Of a stretch of 62,273 nucleotides of DNA, positions 47,310-57,200 are shown piece after piece. Within the stretch, counting starts at the first letter, position 1. The number at the start of each line of letters is the position of its first letter. A program made the translations under genes and the position numbers. The notes beneath the pieces were generated by a model that was not told the origin of the DNA, ran no database searches, and worked only from the letters and a program-made list of their open reading frames with translations. The stretch is taken from NCBI RefSeq assembly GCF_029892485.1, contig NZ_JARXVG010000023.1, forward strand, positions 1-62,273, in the 5' to 3' direction. This DNA is from Variovorax boronicumulans. GTDB taxonomy: Bacteria; Pseudomonadota; Gammaproteobacteria; Burkholderiales; Burkholderiaceae_C.

Positions 47310-47473
47310 TTCGCCGATCACCGACCCGACCGGCGCCGTCATCCTGTCCACACGCGCACCGGCGCACTGGCGCGCGTTCATCAGATGCGGGAGCAACTGG
47401 GTATCGTTTCTCCAGACTTCTGAACGCGCGCGAACAGAGCGAGCAATTGCGTCCCTTTCGAAGGCAGGAAGGA
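47310..47473 (+). pseudogene. vapB-like antitoxin remnant
   Basis: Pieces PTGAVILSTRAPAHWRAFI, MREQLGIVSPDF and LNAREQSEQLRPF, in three frames, correspond to the C-terminal half of a VapB/AbrB-type antitoxin that normally ends just before vapC. No N-terminal SpoVT-AbrB domain was found. Confidence 0.45.
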
Positions 47474-47794
47474 ATGACGCTGTACATGCTCGACACAAAT
47501 GCGGCGAGCGAAGCCGTCCGAGTGCGGCTGTGCGGCTGTGCGGCTGCATCGGATCGTTCAGCACTTCCTGCGCATTGGGCCGGTCCTGCCTTAGGACGTG
47601 CACACAGCGCTGCGACATGGCGATCTGCGTGCACAGCGGAAAGCGGGCGGCACGCCCATCGGCGATTTCGACGAGATGATCGCGGCCCACGCGCTGGCGT
47701 TCGGCGCCATCATCGTCACGGACAACACGAAGCATTCGCGCGCGTGCCCGGCGTGGTGCTGGACAACTGGCTTCGCGCGTCGACCGGGCGCTGA
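47474..47794 (+). pseudogene. vapC: vapC-like PIN toxin remnant
   Basis: It begins MTLYMLDTNAASEAV, the PIN-domain first Asp motif (LDTN), with AGGAAGGA upstream. The middle is out of frame and contains a stop. It resumes as AGGTPIGDFDEMIAAHALAFGA then IIVTDNTKH, the C-terminal PIN active-site strand, followed by another shift to RVPGVVLDNW. At least three lesions make it inactive. Confidence 0.65.
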
Positions 47795-48149
47795 ACCCGC
47801 GCCGAGCGACCGGACCTTGGCCGGCCTTTGCGCCAGATGACCTCGAAGCGCGCGATGGGCATGAACGGAAGAACGACGCGAGGTGACCGAGCCTCCGCTC
47901 AGCCGGCGCCGGGCAACCCACTCCCCGCAAAGCGCTGCGGCGCCGCGCCCGCGTCAATACCGCCTCGGATAGGAGCCGAGAAACCGGAACGCCGCATGCT
48001 CCGCCAGCAGCTTGGCGATCTCCAGCTGCGGCCGCAGCGCCCCCGATGATCCAGCCAGTCACAGCCGGACCGGCACGGCAGCCGAAGGCCCGATGTGCTA
48101 CAAGTGTGCTACAGTGTGCATCACCGCCAACGTCATGAGGTCCATCAAC
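47795..48149. other. Gap between vapC remnant and toxin-antitoxin pair
   Basis: No gene is supported. A short minus-strand stretch at about 47960-48050 reads PQLEIAKLLAEHAAF and FLGSYPRRY and may be another gene fragment, family unknown. The end of the gap holds the antitoxin operator. Confidence 0.3.
48094..48113 (+). promoter_or_regulatory. Direct-repeat operator of the toxin-antitoxin pair
   Basis: TGTGCTACA occurs twice with an 11-base period (48094-48102 and 48105-48113), one helical turn apart. A third partial GTGTGCA follows. This is the usual arrangement for a ribbon-helix-helix antitoxin bound to its own promoter. Confidence 0.5.
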
Positions 48150-48434
48150 ATGTCGACAACGACCATCCGCCTTGAAGATGAGCTCAAGGCCCGCATCGCG
48201 GCTGCGGCTGCGAGGTCGGGCAGGTCTTCGCATGCGTTCATCCTGGACGCTCTGTCCGACATGGTCGAGCGCAGCGAATTGGACGAGGAACTGCATCGAA
48301 TCGCGGACAAGCGATGGGCTGCGTTGCAGCGCACCGGCGAATCGGTCGCCTTGGAGGACGCTGCGGCCTACTTGAAGGCACGTGCGGCCGGCCAGAAACC
48401 TCGCCGGCCTCTGGCGCGCAGGCCAGGGCTCTGA
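48150..48434 (+). CDS. RHH antitoxin of a ParE-type toxin-antitoxin pair
   Basis: A 94-residue protein. The N-terminus TTTIRLEDELKARIAAAAARSG then FILDAL is a typical ribbon-helix-helix; the C-terminal tail, Ala/Arg-rich with YLKARAAG, would wrap the toxin. An ATG 15 bases upstream in the same frame is an alternative start. The toxin gene follows after seven bases. The direct repeats upstream suggest autorepression. Confidence 0.88.
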   Translation: MSTTTIRLEDELKARIAAAAARSGRSSHAFILDALSDMVERSELDEELHRIADKRWAALQRTGESVALEDAAAYLKARAAGQKPRRPLARRPGL

Positions 48435-48441
48435 CCGGCCC

Positions 48442-48735
48442 ATGGTGCGCATCGAGCTGGCACCGGGGGTCCTGGACGACATCGACCGATTCATCGACCA
48501 TCTGGAACAGCACCAGGTCGCCGATGTGGCGGACCGGGTCGGGGAAATTCTCGAGGCCATTCAGATCCTTTCGCGCAGCCCGCTGATCGGCCGCCCCGTC
48601 AGGGGTGGAAAGCGCGAGCTGATCATTGGCAAGGGCAACCGCGGCTATGTCGCGCTGTACCGTTACCTGGCCGAGATCGAGACCGTCTTCATCCTGGCAT
48701 TGCGAGCCCAGCGCGAGTCCAGGTTCAAGCACTGA
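48442..48735 (+). CDS. ParE/RelE-superfamily toxin
   Basis: A 97-residue protein with the RelE/ParE fold pattern: VRIELAPGVLDDIDRFIDHL, ILSRSPLIGRPV, KRELIIGKGNRGYVALYRY and FILALRAQRESRF at the C-terminus. ParE members poison gyrase; RelE members cut mRNA. The residue pattern here (LxxSPxxGRPV, ALRHxRE-like end) favours ParE. It is coupled to the upstream antitoxin. Confidence 0.88.
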   Translation: MVRIELAPGVLDDIDRFIDHLEQHQVADVADRVGEILEAIQILSRSPLIGRPVRGGKRELIIGKGNRGYVALYRYLAEIETVFILALRAQRESRFKH

Positions 48736-49292
48736 GGGGTCGCCCGCCCACGCCTTCGACCTTGCGCTTCGAGCGCCGCTCACCTTCCCCTCTCGCTCTC
48801 GCCTCGACCCAGGCGGCACAGTACCGGGTCGAGCAATTCCACACACGGCGCGCGCCTCCACGGGATACTCAATATCTTCGTGAAGCAAGGTATACCAGCA
48901 ATAGCAGCCAAACCGCCCCAATGCACAGAAACTCGCGGAAGGATTGAACCCGCATGAGCTCCAAGCAAGAACAGCTTGGCTCGTTTATCAATGGCGTCGC
49001 AGTGAAGCGCCTGCTCTCCCCGGCGAAACGGCGTTATGACTTCACGGGAACGTGCGTCTTGCCATCGAACAAAGGGGAAGGACATGCGCGAGTCCATTCT
49101 CTGGAGCGCCTTCTCGACCGGTGCAGCAATTGGCAGCAAGAACTGACCGCATGGCACGCTCACAGCGGCCTCGAACGTCGGCGCACCCAGCACGGCATTC
49201 GTGACGAGCCCAAGAATCAGCGCGATCCATGAGGCAGAGAGTACAGCTGCAGTTCGAACCCAAACGGGGCGTTATTTTTGCGTCGAGTCCAC
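48736..49292. other. Gap with possible membrane-protein debris
   Basis: No intact gene. On the minus strand about 49130-49260 reads as a hydrophobic segment (VLSASWIALILGLVTNAVLG) continuing FEAAVSVPCGQFLLPIAAP. It lacks a start codon and ribosome-binding site and decays soon after; it may be a gene fragment. Confidence 0.3.
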
Positions 49293-49787
49293 TTACATCT
49301 TTCGCGCCGCTTCGGCGACAAGCGGCCTGAGCCGCCCTTTCAATCCAACGCTATCAATTGCATCTTTCCAACGTGAATCGAACAACAAGAATCGATTTCC
49401 TTTGAGTACGGTGTAGCCGTACGCCTCGGCCCCGCCTTTCCACCATGCGGCCTTCTCCCCTAAGCCTCTCTCGAATGAAAACGTTAGGAAATCGGTGTTG
49501 GTTGTACCTTCTGAGAATGCCTTGGTCGCCGCAGATGCATCGGGATACTCGATCAGCAAAACCTTCAGGTTGCTTCGATCGCCGAAAAAAATACAGTTCG
49601 AAAATTTCATTCCATCGCCAATCTCAAATTTTCGATTTGGCGTGTGCTGCTTGATCGGTTCCCGAATCAGCATGAACGCTGCATCACTGTGAATCAGGTC
49701 GCATGCAGCAACTTCTGCAGCATGCGCGTTCAGACCTATTGAGGCAAAGAGTGCTGCCGTCACCCGAGCCACATTCGCATACTTCAT
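49293..49787 (-). CDS. Small secreted hypothetical protein
   Basis: A 164-residue protein with a clear Sec signal peptide (VARVTAALFASIGLNAHA-AE). The mature part has two cysteines (CDLIHS, NCIFFG) that could form a disulfide, and no domain I recognise. A GTG 51 bases upstream would add a charged N-terminus and is less likely. The gene is markedly less GC-rich than its neighbours, suggesting recent transfer. It is not obviously linked to adjacent genes. Confidence 0.7.
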   Translation of the reverse strand: MKYANVARVTAALFASIGLNAHAAEVAACDLIHSDAAFMLIREPIKQHTPNRKFEIGDGMKFSNCIFFGDRSNLKVLLIEYPDASAATKAFSEGTTNTDFLTFSFERGLGEKAAWWKGGAEAYGYTVLKGNRFLLFDSRWKDAIDSVGLKGRLRPLVAEAARKM

Positions 49788-49994
49788 ATTGACTATCTTG
49801 TCGTTTTGGATTTTGAGATGCCTCGGGGTGGTTTTCACGCTACGCAGAGGGTCGTCGATTCGCCAAGTTTCCTCAGCCAGTGAAATGAATTTCTTCTAAC
49901 GCTGCTGCGGCGTGTGGGCACGCTCGCGCGCTTATTTATCGAGCCAATCAACGCGGCCGGATCTCGGCGCCTCCTCCAGGATCACTTGCGACAG

Positions 49995-51236
49995 CTAAGT
50001 GCAATGATCCAGGCCGTTCAAATGAACTTCGGCATTGCGAACCTGGAACAGTTGCTCGTAGCCACGCAATCCAGCCTGAAGCCCATACTCCTTCGCATCG
50101 GCACACGCCTGTCGGCGTAATGGCAGTTGGGACTTTAAGTCATCGAGTACCTCTAGGACATTCTGTCCAATCCCCTTCGAATCGAAAAACTCCACAAGCC
50201 GGCCATTCGATCCGTCACGCAGAACCTCGCGAACCGGCGCGGTGTCCGAGGCGATGATCGGTACGCCACAGGCCATGGCCTCCAGCAGCGACCAGCTCAA
50301 CACAAATGGATAGGTCAGGTAAGTGTGAGCCGCTGACACCTGCAACACGCGCAGATACTGCTCGCGCGGAAGACGCCCCAGGAAGTGTGTCCTGAAGGGG
50401 TCCAGCGTGACTTCCCTCAGCATCTTCTCGCGCCAGTTCGCCGCATCGCGCGGGCCGCGTCCGTAGCTCGTCTGATCGCCACCCACGATCAGCGCGTGGC
50501 ATTGAGGATGGACCTTCTGAATCCGCTCCAGGGCCCGCATGAAGATATGGAATCCACGGTATGGCTCTAGATTGCGGGCAACATAGGTGATCACAGGATC
50601 GCCAGCCTTGAGCACCACCCCGCTTGGCGTTGTGACCTGTGCCTGCGGATTGGGTCCAAGCGACTGCGTGTCGATCCCTTCATGCTGCACCACGATCTTG
50701 GATTGCAAGATGTCTGGAAAGCGACTGCGCTGCCAATGGGTCGGACTCACGGCCGCATCGCATTGCACGAGATTGAGTGCGTGCTGCGCGTTCCAGGTGC
50801 GAACGCGCGCACGGTCATCGAAGCTCAGCGGAAACTCAGGATCGAATCCCAGGTCGGCGCCTTCGGCGTTGTAGTACCACTCGCAGAGATGGATGAGCCG
50901 GGCATCGGGGTAGACGTCCTTCGCATAGAGCGTCTCGCCCCACCCCGGATGCGCCAGGATCACATCGGGGGTGAACCCTCCTTGACGCAGGGCGAGCATC
51001 GCTCTTGCAGAAGCCTGGCCATGCAGCGTCGCGTCCTCCATCTGCTTCAGATAGTGGTGCTGCCGCGCCTGCACGGGCCGGGACGGGCGGTAACGCACCA
51101 GCTTGTCAAAGCCCGGCAAGCCCGGAGCCCCACTGCTGCCGAGCGCGCGAACATCCCACCCGGGACGCTGGCTCCAGGCTTTCACCAAGTGACCAAACTG
51201 CCCGGGGAAGTTCTGATGGATGACAAGAATCCTCAT
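49995..51236 (-). CDS. GT4-family glycosyltransferase
   Basis: A 413-residue glycosyltransferase with GT-B architecture. The N-terminal half starts RILVIHQNFPGQFGHL. The C-terminal half has TYVARNLEPYRGFHIFMRAL (PYRG substrate loop), FLGRLPREQYLRVLQVS and the donor-site EX7E-like region LLEAMACGVPIIASDTAPV. The second of two nearby ATGs has GAGGGG at better distance. It follows the RTX gene by 34 bases on the same strand, so it may glycosylate a surface product of the same locus. The start of a second, decayed copy lies at 61554. Confidence 0.88.
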   Translation of the reverse strand: MRILVIHQNFPGQFGHLVKAWSQRPGWDVRALGSSGAPGLPGFDKLVRYRPSRPVQARQHHYLKQMEDATLHGQASARAMLALRQGGFTPDVILAHPGWGETLYAKDVYPDARLIHLCEWYYNAEGADLGFDPEFPLSFDDRARVRTWNAQHALNLVQCDAAVSPTHWQRSRFPDILQSKIVVQHEGIDTQSLGPNPQAQVTTPSGVVLKAGDPVITYVARNLEPYRGFHIFMRALERIQKVHPQCHALIVGGDQTSYGRGPRDAANWREKMLREVTLDPFRTHFLGRLPREQYLRVLQVSAAHTYLTYPFVLSWSLLEAMACGVPIIASDTAPVREVLRDGSNGRLVEFFDSKGIGQNVLEVLDDLKSQLPLRRQACADAKEYGLQAGLRGYEQLFQVRNAEVHLNGLDHCT

Positions 51237-51270
51237 CACCATCCCCTCAAGGCCGCGCCGAAGGGTCGTC

Positions 51271-54200
51271 TCATTGCCAATTGGCCGCGATGACAGTGTT
51301 CAAGCTGCTCTGGTAGTTCGCCGGCAGCGTGGTCTGCCCCGCCGCGGGCGGCGAGAAGCTCGCCATCGCCTGCACCAGGTTCTGCACGTTGCTGTCGCTC
51401 AGCATGCGTCCGTCGCTCGTTTTGAACTGCTCCAAGTGATACTGGTTGCCCAGGTACCAGTTGTTCAGCGCGAACTTGTCGCCCGAGCCGATCACACTCA
51501 CTTCGAGGTTGTTGCCAGCCTTCGCGAACCACAGCTGATCGGCCGAGATGCCGGCACCAAACAATGCCAGGTCCGTGTTGTCGGCAGTGCCGTCGTTCTC
51601 GGTGACGGTATCGGTGCCAGCGCCTCGACCCAACAGGTAGGTGTCATTGCCCGCGCCGCCGCTCAAGGTGTCGTTGCCTGCACTGCCATCGAGCACATTG
51701 GCACTCGCGTTGCCCGTGAGCGTGTCGTTGAAGTTGCCACCTTGCAAGTTCTCGATGTTCTTCAACGTGTCGCTGCCCGAGCCGCCCGTCGATTGCGCTG
51801 CCGTGTTGGCCAGGCTTACGGCCACGGCCGAGCTCGCATACAGGTACGAGGCTGTATCGCTGCCGCCCGCGCCGTCAAGGGTGTTGTTGCCCGCGCCGGC
51901 ATACAGCACGTTGTCCAAGCCATTGCCGGTTGCGTTGAGGGCGCCAGCACCATTGATACGCAGGTTTTCGACCTCATTGCCCAACGTGGAGCTCACGCTG
52001 GCAAGCACAGTGTCGGTGCCTTCGTTGGCCAGTTCGGTGACCAGGTCGGACGCGTTGTCGACGTAGTAAATATCATCGCCCGCACCGCCTTTCATGGTGT
52101 CAGCGCCGCCCTGACCATCCAGCACGTTGGCGGCGGCATTGCCGTTGAGGACATTGGCGACAGAGTTGCCTGTGGCGTTGACGGCGCCCGTGCCGGTGAG
52201 GGTCAGGTTCTCGATGTTGGCGCCCAAGGTGTAGCTCACGGCGCTTCGCACCAGGTCCGTCCCCGCGTTGGCGCCTTCGGTGACGACATCGCCGGGCGCA
52301 TCGACCACGTAGATGTCGTTGCCTGCGCCGCCGACCATGCTGTCGTTGCCCGCACCACCGTTGAGCACGTTGGCGCCCGAATTGCCGGTCAGCACGTTGG
52401 CCGCATCGTTGCCGGTGCCGTCGATCGCGTCAGAGCCCGTGAGCGTAAGATTTTCCAGGTTGGCACCGAGCGCGAAACCGATACTGGATTGGACCAGGTC
52501 AATGCCCTCGTTGGCCTGCTCGACGGTGACATCACCAGCAGCATCCACGACATAAATGTCGTTGCCCCCGCCCCCTTCGAGGATGTCATTGCCCGCGCCG
52601 CCGTTGAGCGTGTTGGCTGCGGCGTTACCCACCAGAGTGTTGTCGGACGCGTTGCCTGCTGCGTTGATGGCGTTGTCACCGACGAGTGTCAACTGCTCAA
52701 CGTTGGCGCCAAGTGTGTAGGTCACGCTGCTTCGTACCCGGTCGAAGCCCTCGCCGGCCAATTCGCTCACCACGTCCGAGGTTCTATCGACCACGTAGCT
52801 GTCGTCGCCCGCTCCCCCTACCATCGAGTCGGCACCGCCTTGGCCGTCTAGGAGGTCATTGCCGTCGTTGCCCGTGAGTGTGTTGCCTGTCGAATTGCCC
52901 GTGAGCACGTTGTCCAGCGCGTTGCCTGTGCCAGAGATCGCTTTGATCCCCGTGAGCGTCAGGTTCTCCACGTTCGCACCGAGCGCATAGGTTGCTGTAC
53001 TTTGGACGAGATCGACGCCTTGCCCCTGGTCCTCGACGACCAGATCACCCGTCGCGTCGACGATATAGGTGTCGTCACCCAGGCCTCCGCGCATCGTGTC
53101 GCTGCCGCCCGCGCCATCAAGCGTGTTGTTCGCGTCGTTGCCCGTCAGGATGTTGGCCAGGGTGTTGCCCACCGCATTGATGGCGCTGCCACCGGCAAGC
53201 TTCATGTTCTCGACATTGACGCCCAGGGTAAAGCTTGCACTTGAAATGACGGTATCGGTGCCAGCCTTCGAACTCTCGGTGACCACGTCCGAGGCGCTGT
53301 CGACAATGTAGGTGTCATCGCCAGCGCCGGCGGCCAGGACGTCATCGCCCGCGCCACCATCGAGCGTATCGTTTCCACCTGCGCCAACGAGCGAATTGTT
53401 CGCATCATTGCCCACGAGCAAGTTGTCCAATGCGTTTCCGGTGGCGTCGATGGCGCTGGCACCTGTGAGCTTGAGGTTCTCGAGGTTGTCATCCAGCGTG
53501 AAACTCACGCTGGATTCGACCGTCTCGAAGCCACCGCGTTCAGCTTCCACCACTACGTCGGCCACGTTGTCGACGATGTATGTGTCATCACCCGCGCCCC
53601 CATTCAAGGTGTCCGCACCGGTTTGGCCGTCCAGGCGATTGGCCGCGGCGTTGCCCAAGAGCACGTTGTCCAGCGCGTTGCCCGTGGCGTCGATGGCCGC
53701 GCTGCCCGTCAGCCTCAGGTTCTCCAGATTCGCCCCCAAAGTCCAGCCCACGGGTGCGGCGACCGTGTCGATGCCTTCGTCTGACGCCTCCAACACCACG
53801 TCTCCGACGTTGTCCACGACGTACGTGTCGCGGCCAAATCCGCCCGATAGCGTGTCGTCGCCGCTGCCTCCATCGAGCCAGTCGTCACCACCTGCGCCGG
53901 TGACAACATCGTTACCCGACAGGCCAAACAGCATCTGCGAGTTCGAGGCCCCCTGCAGCACATCGCCGCCCTCGGTGCCGCGCATCGGCGCCTGCGACGT
54001 CACCATGGCCACGAGCGTATAGGCATCCCAGGTGGTGCCGTCGTCGAACTGGACTTCCTGAATCGCCGTCATTGCGCTGAGCTCTCCCTTGTCGTCCAAG
54101 AAATCTCTCGTAGTGATTCGATCGTTCGTGCCAGCAATGCTCAGCTCCAAATAAGAGCCCCCGCCAAACGAGCGTTCATCGAACACATACCTGACGATGA

Positions 54201-57200
54201 CCTGCGACGGCAGAATGCCCGCCTTGAAACGCAGCACATCGAAGTCGAGGGCGTAGTAGTTGCTTCGGTAGATCGTGTCCTGACCGTCGCCTCTCCCAAA
54301 AAGAAAGACTTGGTCACCTTCGCGACTGAACAAACGGTCGTTGCCCGCGCCACCGTCGAGCGTGTCGCGCTCTCCGATGACATGCAACGAAGAGCCATTG
54401 GCATCCAGCGAATCATTGCCCGCACCGCCTTGCAGCAGATCGGAGCCCGCACCGCCGGCAAGGTCGTCGTCGCCGTCTTGGCCTTGCAGGGTGTCGTTGC
54501 CCGCGTCACCCTCAAGATCGTCGGTCTGGCTGCCACCGAGCAAGAGGTCATTGCCATCGCCCCCCATCAGGTGATCGTCGTCGGCACCACCGTCCAGCGT
54601 GTCGTCCCCTGCACCGCCACTGATCTCGTCGACCCCCGCCAGCCCCTGGACCACATCGGGGCCGGCGCGTCCGCGAACGTCGTCGTCCCCGTCAGTCGTC
54701 GCACGTGCGCGTGCGACGAGATCCGCGGCGTGCCAGACTGTGCCATCGGGGAAAACCACCTGATCAATGCGCTGATTGCCACGGCCATCGCCATCTTGCG
54801 CGAAGAAGCGTTCAATCGTCACGCTGTCCGAGCGCCCCCGCAGACTCAGCAGAAGGTCCGACTGTCCGTTGAAAGTTGCGATCACATCGGACGGCGCGAT
54901 CCCCGCGCCAAAGTGCAATTCGTCCACGCGGGTGGGCGCGTCGTCAAGATTGCCGATGGTGTCCTTGCCGCCGCCCAACTCGAACACATACACATCGTTG
55001 CCCGCGCCGCCTTCGAGACGGTCATTGCCCAGGCCGCCTCGCAAGGTGTCGTTGCCCCCTCCACCGCTCAAGGTGTCGTTGCCCGTGCCGCCCTGCAGGA
55101 GGTCGTCCCCGTCGCCCGCGCCGAGATTTTCCCCGGCAGGAGAATCGAGTTCCTGCACCCGGGCGGCGATCTGCGCGAGATCCCACACAGTGCCATCCGC
55201 GAAGACAATCTCCTCGATCCGTTCGTCTGCAAGACTGTCTTCATAGACCGGGTAAAACTGTTTCACGGCCTCAACCACGTCATCGGTGCCGTTGACACGA
55301 ATGTAGAGCTGGTAATCGTCTCCACGCGTTAGCGTCACCTCCGAGGGTGCGATGTCCGGACCGAGGACCAGGCGGTCAAAGCTCGCGCCGGGCGCGCCAA
55401 AGTCACGGAGGCTCATGGGACCGTACCCGCGATTGAACAGGTAGGTGTCGTTGCCGTCTCCGCCCTCGAGATAGTCACCGAAGCCCGCCATGCGCGGATT
55501 GGAACCACCGCCATCGAGCGTGTCGTTACCGTCGTCGCCGTACATGAAATCTCTGCTCTGGCCGCCGAGCAGCACGTCGTCGCCCGCGCCACCTTGGATC
55601 GTATCGGCGCCCGCGCCACCGTCCAGGATGTCGTTGCCAGCGCCGCCGGACAGTGAGTCCTGACCTGAGCCTGCCTCCAGCAGGTCGTTGCCACCCCAGC
55701 CGGTGAGCGAATCATTGCCCGCCTGGCCGCGAAGGGTGTCGTTGAGGTTCGAGCCGACGAGCTCGTCGTTGTCCTCGCCGCCGCTCGAGGCGGATGCACT
55801 CGCCACCACCTGAGCCAGGCTCAGAGTGGTGCCGTCGGCGAACTCGATGCGCTCGATGGGCGCGGTGGTGCCGCTAGCACCTTGGTCCAGGGTCGCCAGC
55901 GTGATACGGTCTAGGGCGTTGGCTCCGACTTGGATGACCAGATCGCCGTTGACGTCGGTGCTCCAGCGCAGGTCGCTCGCGACGATGCCCGCACCCAGGC
56001 GCAAGCGGTTGCCCGCCGCCGTGCTCGGAGCGCTGCTCCAGATGCTTGCGGCGATGGTGTCGGTGCCATCGCCCAGCCCGTACAGGAAGGTGGTGTCACC
56101 GCCAGAGCCTCTCAGCGTGTCGTTGCCACGTCCTCCGCTCAGGATCGCACCCGCGGTGCTTGCGCCGAGGTCTTCGTCGGTCTTGCCGCCCAGGACGTGT
56201 TCACGCCCAGCGGAGTCGCTGGTCCGCATAGCTCCCGGCGCGAAATTGCCAACCAAGCTGCTGTAGGTGTACGAAGTGCCGTCGTCAAGCTGGTAGATAT
56301 TGTTGCTGTTGGACGCGCCGCCGACGACGGCGATGCGGTCAATGGGCGAGGTGTCGAGCACCAGGGCTCCCTTGCCGTCCGTGCGTACAACGAGCGTTCC
56401 GGACTGTGCGCCTTGCAGTATGACCTCGTTGCTTCCTTCGTTGTCGTCCAGCGTCTCCGACTCGCCCTTGGCATTGCGCGGGCTGTCGCCCGCGGCAAAG
56501 ACATAGACGTCGTCGCCCGCACCACCGCTGAGAAGGTCGGTGCCGGCCCCTCCGATCAGCGTGTCGTTGCCTTCGTCCCCGAAGAGACGATCGTCGCCTT
56601 CACCGCCGTCGAGGTGGTCATCCCCGCCACCGCCGGTAAGCTGATCGCTGCCGCCCTGCCCTTCCAGGATGTCATCGTCGTGCGCCGAGAGCGCGATGAG
56701 GTCTACCTCGCCATCGCCCCACATCGCGTCATCGCCCTCTCCGCCGAGGAGCACGTCCCGGCCGCCACCGCCCACGAGCTGGTCGCGGCCATCTCCGCCG
56801 TCCAGGGTGTCGTTGCCCTGAACGCCTGCTGGCACATCCTGCAGACTCTCGCCGTCGCCCCACAGCAGGTCATCGCCGGTGCCGCCCAGCAGGATGTCGT
56901 CGCGACCACCACCGTGAATTTGATCGTTGCCCTCACCGCCCTCAAGGGTGTCATCACCATGCACCGCCGCTGGGGCGTTCTCCAGACCATCGTCACCCCA
57001 CATCAAATCGTCGCCGACGCCGCCGGCCAGGAGGTCGGCGCCGCCGCCGCCGGTCAATTGGTCGTTGCCTTCGCCGCCATCGAGGAAGTCATCGCCCTGG
57101 AGCGTGTCGTCCGCAGGAGAACCGTCATAGTCGCCCCACAAGCTGTCGTTGTCGGTGCCGCCGTACAGCACGTCATCGCCGGCCTGGCCGTACAGCGTGT

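Noticed and set aside
51900..53950. CRISPR-like periodicity
   Set aside because: The period is about 270 bases and in frame with a protein repeat; there are no short identical repeats with unique spacers.
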